Shown: positions 16,250 to 24,794, numbered from the stretch's first letter. The stretch: 64,000 nucleotides of DNA from Lachnospiraceae bacterium (GCA_004557975.1 SFEV01000002.1:62001-126000), one strand, 5' to 3'. Translations and numbers: made by a program. The notes: generated from the letters alone by a model not told the origin.

Positions 16250-17245
16250 TCACCGTTTCCTGAGCATAGCCGCAATTCCGCACACTGCCGCATAAAGAAT
16301 GCCTGCGCAGGGCCAGATAATCCAGCTGATCTCCCATTTTCCTGTCGCGAAGCTGTATCCGAGATAAATCACAGTCGCCAGACACCAGTACACTTTTGCA
16401 AGGTTGCTGTTGTTTTTGTTCTCCTGTTTTTTCTCCCGTGTATATTCTCCCTCTTCCAGAAGCTTCTGATAGCTTCCGTAGATAATCCCGGACCATACAA
16501 ACAGAAATACAGCCAGTGAAATCAGCACCAGAAGAAAGCAGACACAGTAAATGTAGACGATCTCCGGTGAATCAAAGGCCGCTGCCACAAATATCGGCAC
16601 AGCACTGAGAATGCACAGAGCGACTCCCGCAACAATACATCTCTTATATGCCATCTCGAAAGAATCCCGCTTCGTCTCCACAATACCTGCGATCCCATAT
16701 TCCAGCGAGAGTATTTCCTTTTCCATATATCCGTATTTCTCAAGCTTCATTCCCTCTGTGATAAACACGGCAACCGCGCCGGCAATGATCAGAAGCAGAA
16801 TGGATACACCTGTTCCCCCTGCCATATTCTCTGTCATATTAATTTTCTGATATTCTGCCAGACCGCTCATGAGAATCAGAAGCACAGGGGACAGGATGCA
16901 GGCGGACACCCCTGCTGCAATCCTTTTTGCAGACGTCTCCTCCAGAGCCATGTAGTCATTTGCCTCTTCCAGAGAAACGGTCCTGACTTTTCGGTTCTCC
17001 CCGAATCCTTCCGTATCCGTCACAACAATATTTTCCATATCCTCCTCCAGCTCATCCTTCAGAAGATAATCCGTACTGACTCCGAAAATTTCGCTCAGGC
17101 GGATAATCTTGTCCAGATCCGGGATCGATGAAGCACTCTCCCACTTCGATACGGACTGACGGGAGATATTGAGTCTCATGGCCAGCTCTTCCTGAGACCA
17201 GCCATTCTGTTTTCTTAATTTTGTAATTTTTTCTGCTAAGATCAT
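16250..17245 (-). CDS. XRE-family regulator with membrane domain
   Basis: A 331-residue protein with an N-terminal helix-turn-helix (about 5-60: LRKQNGWSQEELAMRLNISR and a SVSKWE recognition helix) followed by six or so hydrophobic segments, among them VSILLLIIAGAVAVFI and IYCVCFLLVLISLAVFLFVW. This layout of DNA-binding head and membrane tail is common in clostridia and suggests a regulator that senses envelope or membrane state. The ATG at 17245 follows AAGGAGG. A perfect 12-bp palindrome TGCGATATCGCA at 17273-17284 lies in its leader and could be its own operator. It is transcribed toward moxR but moxR has its own promoter, so they may be independent. Confidence 0.85.
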   Translation of the reverse strand: MILAEKITKLRKQNGWSQEELAMRLNISRQSVSKWESASSIPDLDKIIRLSEIFGVSTDYLLKDELEEDMENIVVTDTEGFGENRKVRTVSLEEANDYMALEETSAKRIAAGVSACILSPVLLILMSGLAEYQKINMTENMAGGTGVSILLLIIAGAVAVFITEGMKLEKYGYMEKEILSLEYGIAGIVETKRDSFEMAYKRCIVAGVALCILSAVPIFVAAAFDSPEIVYIYCVCFLLVLISLAVFLFVWSGIIYGSYQKLLEEGEYTREKKQENKNNSNLAKVYWCLATVIYLGYSFATGKWEISWIIWPCAGILYAAVCGIAAMLRKR

Positions 17246-17501
17246 ACATCCTCCTTATATTTGTCTGCAGTCTGCGATATCGCAATGTTTTTTCTCTTAA
17301 GATGCTCCCATCATATCACAAATGCCGGTTGACAACCACCAATTGCGCCTGGAAATCTGTCAACCGGCGGTTGCAAACGGCAGTGTTCACGTGCATTGTG
17401 AAGCATATTGCTGCAGAGTCAGGCGGGTATTCGCAATCCGCTTCGCTGCCTGCTCATAACCGAATAACTGCTAGATTCGGTTAATATCCCGGAAACAGAA
17501 A
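17246..17501. promoter_or_regulatory. Intergenic region with three inverted repeats
   Basis: No gene is seen between the XRE gene and the hemL terminator. It holds TGCGATATCGCA (17273-17284), CCGGTTGACA paired with TGTCAACCGG (17325-17334 and 17358-17367), and AACCGAAT paired with ATTCGGTT (17458-17465 and 17475-17482). The first two are candidate operators for the XRE regulator. A -10-like TATGAT on the minus strand near 17311-17316 could serve the XRE gene but lacks a good -35. Confidence 0.45.
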
Positions 17502-17545
17502 AATCGCATCTGCAGTCTCTCTGAAAAGATTTCACAGATGCGATT
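17502..17545 (-). terminator. Terminator of the hem operon
   Basis: AATCGCATCTG pairs exactly with CAGATGCGATT and is followed on the minus strand by a U-run, 23 bp after the hemL stop. Confidence 0.88.
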
Positions 17546-17567
17546 ATTTTTATTTTTCTTCTTCTGA

Positions 17568-18854
17568 TCAGAACGCCCGCATAATCTCAAGAACGCGTTC
17601 CAGTTCCTCCTGCGTATGTGCAGCCGAGAGGAACATGGCCTCGAACTGCGACGGAGCGATGTAGATTCCATGGGACAGCATATGTCTGAAATATGCTGCA
17701 TATCTGGATGTATCGGAGGTCTTCGCCGTCTCATAATTTACTACCGGCGTCTTTGTAAAGAAAGCACAGCCAAGAGAAGCGCAGGAATTCACACAGGCTT
17801 CCTCACCTTTTTCCTCCATGATTCTGCGCACCTCCGCGTAAAACCATTCACTCTTTTTATTCAGCTCCTCATAAATCTCCGGGTGATCCCGCAGAATCGT
17901 AAGCTGAGTCAGCCCTGCTGCCATGGCAACGGGATTGCCGCTCAATGTTCCTGCCTGATAGACAGGGCCCACCGGAGCTACCCGCTCCATAATCTCACGC
18001 TTTCCGCCGTATGCGCCCACAGGCATGCCTGCGCCGATGATCTTCCCGTACGTCACAAGATCGGCATCCACATGGAAATATCCCTGGGCGCCGGTGAATC
18101 CGAGACGGAAACCGGTAATGACTTCGTCAAAAATCAGAACTGCGCCGTATTTCGTACAGAGACTGCGCAGGCTCTCGAGAAAACCCGGCTGCGGCGGGAC
18201 AACTCCCATGTTCGCTCCCACCGGCTCGACAATAACAGCCGCGATCTCCTCCGGAAATGCTTCAAACAGTCTCTCCGCAGAAGAAACATCATTGTAAACG
18301 GCAGACAGCGTGTCCTTCGTACATCCCTGCGGAACGCCGGCACTGTCCGGAATTCCCGCCGTCATGACACCGGAGCCCGCCTGGACAAGCAGCGCATCGG
18401 AGTGCCCGTGATAGCATCCCATGAACTTGATAATTTTGTCACGGCCCGTATATCCTCTCGCCGCACGGATGGCACTCATGACCGCCTCCGTACCGGAATT
18501 TACCATACGAACCATATCCACATTCGGAACAGCGCCGCAGATCAGCTCTGCCATTTCCACCTCACGCAGTGTCGCCGCTCCGTAGCTCAGACCGTTCTCA
18601 CAGGCTTTCACAACTGCCTCCCGGACTTCCGGGTGATTATGTCCGAGAATCATCGGCCCCCAAGACCCGACAAAATCAAGATACTCATTGCCGTCCTCAT
18701 CCGTCATATACGCGCCGTCTGCTCTGCAGATCATCCGCGGTGTCCCCCCGATGGAACCGAAAGCGCGTACCGGGCTGTTTACACCGCCGGGAATCACTCT
18801 GCATGCACGCTCAAAAATCTGTTCTGACTTCGTTTTACTCATATCCTTTGTCAT
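17568..18854 (-). CDS. hemL: Glutamate-1-semialdehyde 2,1-aminomutase
   Basis: A 428-residue PLP enzyme converting glutamate-1-semialdehyde to 5-aminolevulinate in the C5 pathway. Motifs: ERACRVIPGGVNSPVRAFGS at the N-terminus, GCYHGHSDALL, VIVEPVGANMGVVPP, and the PLP lysine in TYGKIIGAGMPVGAYGG. Length is normal. The gene overlaps the end of cobA-hemD by 20 bases; ATG at 18854 or at 18842 could be the start and neither has ideal spacing to the GGAGAGGA or AAAGGA sequences. It ends the cobalamin-riboswitch operon. The substrate is made by HemA, encoded in the same operon. Confidence 0.95.
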   Translation of the reverse strand: MTKDMSKTKSEQIFERACRVIPGGVNSPVRAFGSIGGTPRMICRADGAYMTDEDGNEYLDFVGSWGPMILGHNHPEVREAVVKACENGLSYGAATLREVEMAELICGAVPNVDMVRMVNSGTEAVMSAIRAARGYTGRDKIIKFMGCYHGHSDALLVQAGSGVMTAGIPDSAGVPQGCTKDTLSAVYNDVSSAERLFEAFPEEIAAVIVEPVGANMGVVPPQPGFLESLRSLCTKYGAVLIFDEVITGFRLGFTGAQGYFHVDADLVTYGKIIGAGMPVGAYGGKREIMERVAPVGPVYQAGTLSGNPVAMAAGLTQLTILRDHPEIYEELNKKSEWFYAEVRRIMEEKGEEACVNSCASLGCAFFTKTPVVNYETAKTSDTSRYAAYFRHMLSHGIYIAPSQFEAMFLSAAHTQEELERVLEIMRAF

Positions 18855-20427
18855 TCCTCTCCATATGTGAAATCTTATTGTGAACCTCCGTCAGTTTCCC
18901 GATCAGACTGTCTATGGTCGCCTTTTCCGATGTCCACGTCTGCATACCATATGCGTCTGCCGCTGCTGCCGTCTGTTTCCCGATGCAGACAGCCTTTACC
19001 TTCCCGCAGACAGCTTCCCCGGCTGCCGCTGCAAAACCTTTTACCGTTGATGCGCTGGTAAATACGGCATAATCAATGGTACCGTTCTCCAGCTCCGCTC
19101 TCAGATCCACAAAACGGCTCCGGTCACAGACGGTATCGTACACTGCAATATCATCCACCTCAGGATATTTTCCGGTTCCTTCCTCCGGATCCGGCTCTTC
19201 GCCTGATATCCGGCACGGTTTCAGCGCAGCCGTAAGTTCAAGACTTCCGATCGCTGATCTCGGAATCATAATGCGCTCACCGCCGCTGCATCTGTCATAC
19301 AGCGCTTTTCCGAGATGTTTTGCATCGTAAATCTCCGGCATCAGATCTGCATACAGCCCATGCTGCTCCAGCTCTGCGCGGGTTCCCTCACCGATGACTG
19401 CAAACCTGGCACCGGAAAGTCTTCGCATGTCCACATGCTGTTCCGACATCTCTTCAAAGAAAATACGTACACCGGCACGGCTTGTAAATACGATCCACTG
19501 GTACGATTCCAGCTCTGTAAAGGCCTCGTGCAGCCTTTTATTATCTGCAATCCGCACTGTACGGATTGCCGGAAGCTCCAGCACCTCAGCGCCGAGAGCA
19601 CGCAGCTTCTGAGCCGTCTTGCTGATCAGCTCCTTCGGACGTGTCAGCACCACCTTCGCGCCGGACAGAGGGAGCTTTTCGTACCATCCCAGTGTTTCCG
19701 CAAGGCTGCAGACCCCTCCCACAACAATGATTGCCGGAGTTCTTGCGCCGCGCCGTTTTACCTCCTGCTCAAGCGTCGATACTGTCGCCACAATGCGCTC
19801 CTGACCGGCTGTGGTTCCGCAGATCAGCAGAGCTGCCGGCATATCCGGGCTCATACCCCCTGCCAGCAGACCGCTGCAGATATCGCCCAGCGCTGCCACG
19901 CCCATCAGAAATACAAGCGTTCCGCCCGTTCTCACAAGTGCCTCAAAATCTATGGTATACGGTTCGCCGGCACGTTTATGTCCCGTAATAATATGAAGCG
20001 AGGAACAGAAATCACGGTGTGTCACCGGAATTCCCTGGTAAGCCGGAACAGAGATGGCCGATGGGATTCCCGGAACCACCTCATACGGAATTCCCTCCAA
20101 AGCCAGAAGCTCCAGTTCTTCGCCTCCGCGCCCGAACAGGAACGGATCTCCGCCCTTCAGACGCACCACTCGCTTCCCTTCCTTTGCTTTATCTGCCAGA
20201 AGCCTGCTGATATCCTCCTGCTCCATCATATGATTGCTGGAGCGTTTTCCCACATTGATTGCCTCTGCTCCATCCGGAATCATATTGATGACAGACTGTC
20301 CTGCCAGAGCATCGTAAACGACCACCTCCGCATGATCCAGAACCTGCTTCCCCTTCAGCGTGAGCAATCCCGGATCGGAGGGGCCCGCGCCTACCAGCCA
20401 GACTTTCCCCACTTTCCTGTCTTCCAT
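18835..20427 (-). CDS. cobA-hemD: Uroporphyrinogen-III methyltransferase / uroporphyrinogen-III synthase fusion
   Basis: A 530-residue fusion common in clostridia. The N-terminal half (about 1-245) is SUMT/CobA: KVWLVGAGPSDPGLLTLKG, VVRLKGGDPFLFGRGGEE and PGIPSAISVPAYQGIPVTHR bind S-adenosylmethionine and tetrapyrrole. The C-terminal half (about 255-515) is HemD, beginning AKVVLTRPKELISKTAQKLR. Together it closes hydroxymethylbilane to uroporphyrinogen III and methylates it to precorrin-2, directing flow to siroheme and B12. The ATG at 20427 follows GGAGG; the frame is open upstream but without a ribosome site. It lies between hemC, after a tandem repeat region, and hemL. Confidence 0.94.
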   Translation of the reverse strand: MEDRKVGKVWLVGAGPSDPGLLTLKGKQVLDHAEVVVYDALAGQSVINMIPDGAEAINVGKRSSNHMMEQEDISRLLADKAKEGKRVVRLKGGDPFLFGRGGEELELLALEGIPYEVVPGIPSAISVPAYQGIPVTHRDFCSSLHIITGHKRAGEPYTIDFEALVRTGGTLVFLMGVAALGDICSGLLAGGMSPDMPAALLICGTTAGQERIVATVSTLEQEVKRRGARTPAIIVVGGVCSLAETLGWYEKLPLSGAKVVLTRPKELISKTAQKLRALGAEVLELPAIRTVRIADNKRLHEAFTELESYQWIVFTSRAGVRIFFEEMSEQHVDMRRLSGARFAVIGEGTRAELEQHGLYADLMPEIYDAKHLGKALYDRCSGGERIMIPRSAIGSLELTAALKPCRISGEEPDPEEGTGKYPEVDDIAVYDTVCDRSRFVDLRAELENGTIDYAVFTSASTVKGFAAAAGEAVCGKVKAVCIGKQTAAAADAYGMQTWTSEKATIDSLIGKLTEVHNKISHMERNDKGYE

Positions 20428-20477
20428 TTTTTCCTCCATACGTTCTGTTCTTTCGTTGCTGTCCACATGCCACTGTT

Positions 20478-20537
20478 CCACGAGGTGTTTTCACTCAGAA
20501 TGTGCAGAAATCCCGGTGACATCACACGTGAAACTGC
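20478..20537 (-). repeat. Dispersed repeat A, copy near hemC
   Basis: Read on the minus strand, GCAGTTTCACGTGTGATGTC and the following bases to CACCTCGTGG match 59015-59074 over 60 bp with one gap; nearly all differences are transitions. It directly follows the tandem copies of the hemC 3' end. Confidence 0.72.
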
Positions 20538-20640
20538 TCTGCCAGCTTCCATCTGAGTTTCTCAGCCTCGCAGAAACTGCTCTGCCAGCTTCCATCTGAG
20601 TTTCTCAGTCTCCCAGAAACTGCTCTGCCAGCTTCCGTCC
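20530..20640. repeat. 43-bp tandem repeat covering the hemC 3' end
   Basis: GAAACTGCTCTGCCAGCTTC begins at 20530, 20573 and 20616, a strict 43-bp period. The 20616 copy contains the last codons and stop of hemC (read on the minus strand as AAG CTG GCA GAG CAG TTT CTG). The two others repeat this tail downstream of the stop, and the outermost copy runs into dispersed repeat A. Confidence 0.88.
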
Positions 20641-21483
20641 GATTTCCTCCGGTTCCCGGATACTTCCCTCCAGCTCTCCTCTGTGCAGTCTGTCAGCCTG
20701 TTCATCGAGATAAAGGGCTTTCATCACGATCTTTTCTCCAATCACCTGCGCATACGCCGCAGCCGGCGTGCTGCAGTTTCCCCCCAGCCTGCGCACAAAT
20801 GCGCGCTCCGCCAGGGCACACAGTTCCGATTCCTTATCAGAATATCCGTCCAGAAACCAGCAGCTGTCATCTGCGCGGCCCTGTACTGCCAGGATCGCCT
20901 GGCCTGCAGCCGGAATCATTTCATCTGTCGTAAAGTAACGGCTGATCCTGTGCTCCAGTCCCAGCCGCTTCAGGCCGGCCGCAGCCAGAATTGTGGCACT
21001 GTATTCTCCGCTGTCCAGCTTGCGCAGCCTCGTCTGCACATTGCCGCGGATGGTCTTAAAAACCGCCTGGGGATACAGCTCCTGAAACTGCAGCATACGC
21101 CGTTTGCTGGAACACCCCACCGGCTTTGAAAAATCAATCTCACTCTTTCCTTCCGGAAGCACCAGCACATCCCGCGGGTCCTCTCTTTTGGAAAATGCCA
21201 CCAGAGGAAGCTCCTTTGGCAATTCCATCGGGACATCCTTCAGGCTGTGCACAGACAGATCGGAACGTTTTTCCAGAAGCGCTGCATCCAGCTCCCTGAC
21301 AAACAGGCCCTTACCTCCTATTTTTTCCAGGGACTGGTTCAGGATTTTATCTCCCGTTGTCTTCATTGTCAGGATTTCCACCTGCAGTTCTGGGTGACGG
21401 CTGCTGATATAGCTGCGCACCATCTCCGTCTGAATGACAGCCAGTCTGCTCTCACGGCTGCCGATAATAAGTTTTTCTTTCAT
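20605..21483 (-). CDS. hemC: Hydroxymethylbilane synthase (porphobilinogen deaminase)
   Basis: A 292-residue enzyme joining four porphobilinogens into hydroxymethylbilane. It begins MKEKLIIGSRESRLAVIQTE, with KIGGKGLFVRELDAALLE and HSLKDVP segments, the Arg-rich GNVQTRLRKLDSG, and the cofactor-binding Cys in RRLGGNCSTPAAAY. The ATG at 21483 follows GGAGGG; upstream frame continuation overlaps the hemA end and is not needed. Its last codons form one unit of a 43-bp tandem repeat. Porphobilinogen must come from a hemB elsewhere, since hemB is not in this operon. Confidence 0.95.
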   Translation of the reverse strand: MKEKLIIGSRESRLAVIQTEMVRSYISSRHPELQVEILTMKTTGDKILNQSLEKIGGKGLFVRELDAALLEKRSDLSVHSLKDVPMELPKELPLVAFSKREDPRDVLVLPEGKSEIDFSKPVGCSSKRRMLQFQELYPQAVFKTIRGNVQTRLRKLDSGEYSATILAAAGLKRLGLEHRISRYFTTDEMIPAAGQAILAVQGRADDSCWFLDGYSDKESELCALAERAFVRRLGGNCSTPAAAYAQVIGEKIVMKALYLDEQADRLHRGELEGSIREPEEIGRKLAEQFLGD

Positions 21484-21529
21484 ATATCCCTCCAGCGCTG
21501 CATACATCCGCTCCTTCTCTGTATGCCTT

Positions 21530-22759
21530 CTATCCTTCATAGATATGCTCCAGCACCTCCAGGCATTCCCGGAATGTTCTTTTTTCTGCTCCGTCGCGCA
21601 GCCCGAACAGCATCTTGTTCACTGTTTTCGTCGCTGCCGCCTCAATATCAGTCTGAAGCTTTTTCAGCTCTTTCTCGGACAGAGGAAGCTCCCTCAGTTT
21701 TTTCTGAAGCCGCAGCTCCAGATCTGTGGCAGCGCTCTCCTTGATCCTCTGTATTTTCGGAATCAGATCCGTGCACTCATACCAGACGTAGAATTCCTGC
21801 ATCTGCTCCTCCAGACACGATTCTGCCCTGCGTATTTCGTCCTTTTGCGCATCGCTTTGCGCCTCTTCCCGAAAACTGTCAATATCATACTGGCGCACAC
21901 CCGGCAATTCACCGGCCCGCTGATCAATGTCCCGGGGCACAGCAAGATCTATGAGCACCACCGGCTTTTTCCAGTACTGCTCCACCTGTTCTCTCGTCAG
22001 TGTACAGTTGGGACTGATCGTCGCGCTGACCACGTAATCGCAGTCGCCGAACAGCTCCATACGCCGTCCGTAATCGATCCGGCTGCAGTTCTTCGGTATT
22101 TCAACAATACCGCTCCTGTACTGGCGCACAGTCACCGTCACATCAGCGCCTTCTCTCTGCAGCAGCGTCGCAGCCAGCTTGCCCATGATGCCGTTCCCTA
22201 TCACCATACATTTCTTGCCGCGAAATGTGCAGCCCTCCCTTTTCAGCGTATCAATTGCAGTATGCACCACAGACTGATCCGCAGGAGAAAGCATGATTCC
22301 GGAAGTCTTGATTTTCTTTGCCCCGGTCACAGCCTGGCGAAACAGCGTTTCCAGAACATGATCCGCAGCATAATGCTCACGGGCAAAGGCAAGTGCATCC
22401 TTTACCTGCGTAATAATCTGGTCCTCACCGAGAATCCTCGACTCCAGTCCGGATGCCAGCCGGAACAGATGCTGTACCGCGTCATTTTCCCGGCGTGACC
22501 GGAAATATTCCCGATAAGCGTCGGCAGGGACACCCCGTATCTCGCAGAGCAGCTCACAGAGATCCCACTGAAAGCTTTCATCCGTATTGACCCACAGCTC
22601 CACACGGTTGCAGGTAGAAAGCAGGACGCAGCCCTCCACCCCCTGTATCTGCTTCAGCCTCTCGATTGCCTCAGCCATACTCTTTTTTGTAAACGAAAAC
22701 ACGGTACGGACATCAATCTCAGCAGTGCTGTGATCAATCCCGGTCATCTGTATACCCAT
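21530..22759 (-). CDS. hemA: Glutamyl-tRNA reductase
   Basis: A 409-residue NADPH-dependent enzyme that reduces glutamyl-tRNA to glutamate-1-semialdehyde, the first step of the C5 route. The active-site Cys is in CVLLSTCNRVELWV (about residue 49), the substrate region includes ILGEDQIITQVKDAL, and the NADPH fold shows MVIGNGIMGKLAATLL, slightly different from the usual GAGEMG. The C-terminal dimerisation helix ends HIYEG. ATG at 22759 follows GGGAG two bases after the cobI stop, so both are coupled. Under the cobalamin riboswitch, HemA supply is tied to B12 status. Confidence 0.95.
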   Translation of the reverse strand: MGIQMTGIDHSTAEIDVRTVFSFTKKSMAEAIERLKQIQGVEGCVLLSTCNRVELWVNTDESFQWDLCELLCEIRGVPADAYREYFRSRRENDAVQHLFRLASGLESRILGEDQIITQVKDALAFAREHYAADHVLETLFRQAVTGAKKIKTSGIMLSPADQSVVHTAIDTLKREGCTFRGKKCMVIGNGIMGKLAATLLQREGADVTVTVRQYRSGIVEIPKNCSRIDYGRRMELFGDCDYVVSATISPNCTLTREQVEQYWKKPVVLIDLAVPRDIDQRAGELPGVRQYDIDSFREEAQSDAQKDEIRRAESCLEEQMQEFYVWYECTDLIPKIQRIKESAATDLELRLQKKLRELPLSEKELKKLQTDIEAAATKTVNKMLFGLRDGAEKRTFRECLEVLEHIYEG

Positions 22760-22761
22760 AA

Positions 22762-23469
22762 TTACGACTCCCTGTGTTTCTTCTCTTTTACGATAATCAG
22801 TGAATAATATCCTGCCGTATCCGGTATCTCCTCCACCGTGCGGTATATTTTTTCGTCCGGCATACCGCAGTTTTCAATCATCATGCCATCTTCATCCAGC
22901 TCCAGCAGTTTCTCTCTGACAGATCTGATCTTTCTCCCTGCTTTCATCAGCACCTTGGTGCCGGGAAGCTTCAGGGCATCCTCCACCTGATAGGACGCGG
23001 GAATTACATGCAGCGGCTCCGCCTTCTCCACAAGTCCCATATTCAGCTTTGCAGATACTGCACAGAAAGACGGGATTCCACTCACAATTTCCGTCTCATA
23101 TCCAAGCTCATCGATGCGTTTGTGAACATAAAGATACGTGGAATACACGGTCGGATCTCCCAGTGTCAGGAATACAACCGTATTGCCCTCATCCAGCTTT
23201 TCCTGAAGTCTCCGTGTGCCCTCTCTGTGGGCCATTTCCAGAATCTCTTTTTCCTTTGTCATAGGCATCGGAATGGCGATCAAAGCTTTTTCGTCCATTC
23301 TCTCATACGCCTTTGCAGCGATTTTATACGCAACACTTTCCCGCGGATTTTCACCGGGCACCGCAATGATATCTGCCTCCCCAATCAGCCTCAGCGCTTT
23401 CAGCGTAAGCAGCTCCGGATCTCCCGGTCCCACGCCGACACCGTATAACTTTCCTTTTTTTCCGTCCAT
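22762..23469 (-). CDS. cobI: Precorrin-2 / cobalt-factor-II C20-methyltransferase
   Basis: A 235-residue SAM-dependent methylase of the corrin pathway (CobI/CbiL). It starts MDGKKGKLYGVGVGPGDPEL; GVGVGPGDPELLTLKA is the SAM-binding loop, and VVFLTLGDPTVYSTY and EIVSGIPSFCAVSAKLNMGL are characteristic of the C20 enzyme. In an anaerobic route with CbiK next door, the substrate would be cobalt-factor II. ATG at 23469 follows AAAGGA. It sits directly downstream of cbiK and its stop touches hemA. Confidence 0.92.
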   Translation of the reverse strand: MDGKKGKLYGVGVGPGDPELLTLKALRLIGEADIIAVPGENPRESVAYKIAAKAYERMDEKALIAIPMPMTKEKEILEMAHREGTRRLQEKLDEGNTVVFLTLGDPTVYSTYLYVHKRIDELGYETEIVSGIPSFCAVSAKLNMGLVEKAEPLHVIPASYQVEDALKLPGTKVLMKAGRKIRSVREKLLELDEDGMMIENCGMPDEKIYRTVEEIPDTAGYYSLIIVKEKKHRES

Positions 23470-23526
23470 TCTCTGTAATTCCTTTCTGTTATCTGTTCGT
23501 ATCTGTTCAATACCTTCACAGTACAT

Positions 23527-24339
23527 TCAGCTTTGCTTCTGTCCCTTTTCCATCTCCTGCAGCGCCTCATTCAGATGTCTGAGGAAAATCCTGCGGATAC
23601 TTTCATATTCCCCGAGTCCCTTAAGCTCACAGCGGACCTCATAGCCCTCCTTCTCAAAGATACTCTTCCAGGAATCCTCTTCATCTCCCGCCAGATCATT
23701 GTTGGCGTGGTCTCCTGCCACGATCATAAACGGCGCCAGCACAATCCGCCGCATATCCGTCTTTTTCACAGCATCCACGATATCCCCGACTGACGGTGAC
23801 GCTTCCACCGTTCCGATTATCATATTCCGGCAGCCTCTGTCTGCAAGCAGATCATTCAGCGCTCCGTAGACAGCATTGGAATGATGGTCCGTGCCATGGC
23901 CCATGTAGACCAGCATCTCATCCTCATCCAGTCTCCACTCCTCAATAAGCGCCTGTACCACCTGCTCCATATCCTCCCCGGTAGTCAGAAGCGGACTGCT
24001 CACCACAATGCGGTCAAACAGCTGCCCGGCCGTCTCAATCTCCTGTTCCATCCGGGTATTCTCAATCCCATTCAGCACGTGGGTCGGCTGCACAAGAACC
24101 TCTCTGATCCCGTCACGCTTCATCTGTTCCATCGCTTCGCTCACGCTGAAAATGTGTATTCCGTCACGCTTCTCCAGCTTCCGGCGGATCATGCCGCTGG
24201 TCCACGCCCGGTAAACCGGATACTGCGGGTATGCTCTGCGGATCTCCTCCTCAATCGCTCCGATCGTTTTTTCACACGTGTCCGCATGGCTCGTACCGAA
24301 GCTCACAGCAAGAACCGCCCTGCCCTTTTCTGTTTCCAT
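23527..24339 (-). CDS. cbiK: Sirohydrochlorin cobaltochelatase (CbiK type)
   Basis: A 270-residue class II chelatase inserting cobalt into sirohydrochlorin for anaerobic B12 synthesis. It begins METEKGRAVLAVSFGTSHAD and carries the metal/substrate histidines in VYMGHGTDHHSNAVY and FMIVAGDHANNDLAGDEEDS. No signal peptide is seen, so it is cytoplasmic, unlike periplasmic CbiK of some sulfate reducers. ATG at 24339 follows AAGGAGG. It is the first gene after the cobalamin riboswitch. An iron use for siroheme cannot be excluded. Confidence 0.93.
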   Translation of the reverse strand: METEKGRAVLAVSFGTSHADTCEKTIGAIEEEIRRAYPQYPVYRAWTSGMIRRKLEKRDGIHIFSVSEAMEQMKRDGIREVLVQPTHVLNGIENTRMEQEIETAGQLFDRIVVSSPLLTTGEDMEQVVQALIEEWRLDEDEMLVYMGHGTDHHSNAVYGALNDLLADRGCRNMIIGTVEASPSVGDIVDAVKKTDMRRIVLAPFMIVAGDHANNDLAGDEEDSWKSIFEKEGYEVRCELKGLGEYESIRRIFLRHLNEALQEMEKGQKQS

Positions 24340-24431
24340 TATTTACAGTCCTCCTTCTTATTTCTCCGGTCCCCGTATATTTCCTGCATTCAAAAAGCGA
24401 AATCACGTCCGCCATTTCATATGCTGCAAAA

Positions 24432-24456
24432 GACCTTCCGCCAATGACGGAAGGTC
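24432..24456 (-). terminator. Riboswitch expression-platform terminator
   Basis: GACCTTCCG and CGGAAGGTC form a 9-bp stem with a short loop, followed by UUUU on the minus strand, between the cobalamin aptamer and cbiK. It probably is the off-state hairpin. Confidence 0.7.
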
Positions 24457-24519
24457 AACATAGAATACTGTCTGAAACTATTCACGGCACAACCAATCCC
24501 TCGTGGTCCGGAGTTTTCT

Positions 24520-24690
24520 CCTGCACCAGCAGCAAGCAGGTCTCCTGACTTGCAGATCCTCATGCAGCACCGCCTTCCCGGTCTCCCGGTGGCACTTCGG
24601 TGTACACTCCCTGCATACAGTGACGAGATCGTACAGGATTCTCACCTGTTTCCCTTTTCACCGGACGCAAAAACACGCTACCGTATCTTC
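24520..24690 (-). promoter_or_regulatory. Cobalamin riboswitch
   Basis: The minus strand shows the conserved series of the B12 aptamer: AGGGAAACAGGTGAGAATCC, then CTCGTCACTGTATG, AAGTGCCACC, CCGGGAAGGCGG, and GTCAGGAGACCTGC. The order and spacing match class I cobalamin riboswitches. It is followed by a terminator hairpin and by cbiK, so high B12 should switch off the whole cbiK-cobI-hemA-hemC-cobA/hemD-hemL set. Ends are approximate. Confidence 0.93.
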
Positions 24691-24720
24691 ACGCTCCGAC
24701 ACTTACTGCTCATATTTAAC

Positions 24721-24749
24721 TGTATCTGTTCAGTATTTTCACAGATACA
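24721..24749. repeat. Inverted repeat in the riboswitch leader
   Basis: TGTATCTG and CAGATACA form an 8-bp inverted repeat just after the promoter. A related sequence, GTATCTGTTCAATACCTTCA at 23499, lies between cbiK and cobI; 20 of 23 bases agree. Confidence 0.5.
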
Positions 24750-24757
24750 CTGCCTTG

Positions 24758-24786
24758 ACTATAGCACATGAAGCAGGATTGTGCAA
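24758..24786 (-). promoter_or_regulatory. Promoter of the cobalamin-riboswitch operon
   Basis: TTGCAC (24781-24786), 17-bp spacer, TATAGT (24758-24763) on the minus strand, upstream of the aptamer. Confidence 0.65.
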
Positions 24787-24794
24787 GGTATGAT

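Noticed and set aside
17616..18827. 403-codon open frame on the plus strand
   Set aside because: Antisense to hemL, whose protein is a clear full-length aminomutase.
19315..20556. 413-codon open frame on the plus strand
   Set aside because: Antisense to cobA-hemD; the frame continues into the non-coding tandem repeat.
20530..20640. 43-bp repeats as a CRISPR array
   Set aside because: Direct tandem copies without spacers; one unit is the hemC 3' end.
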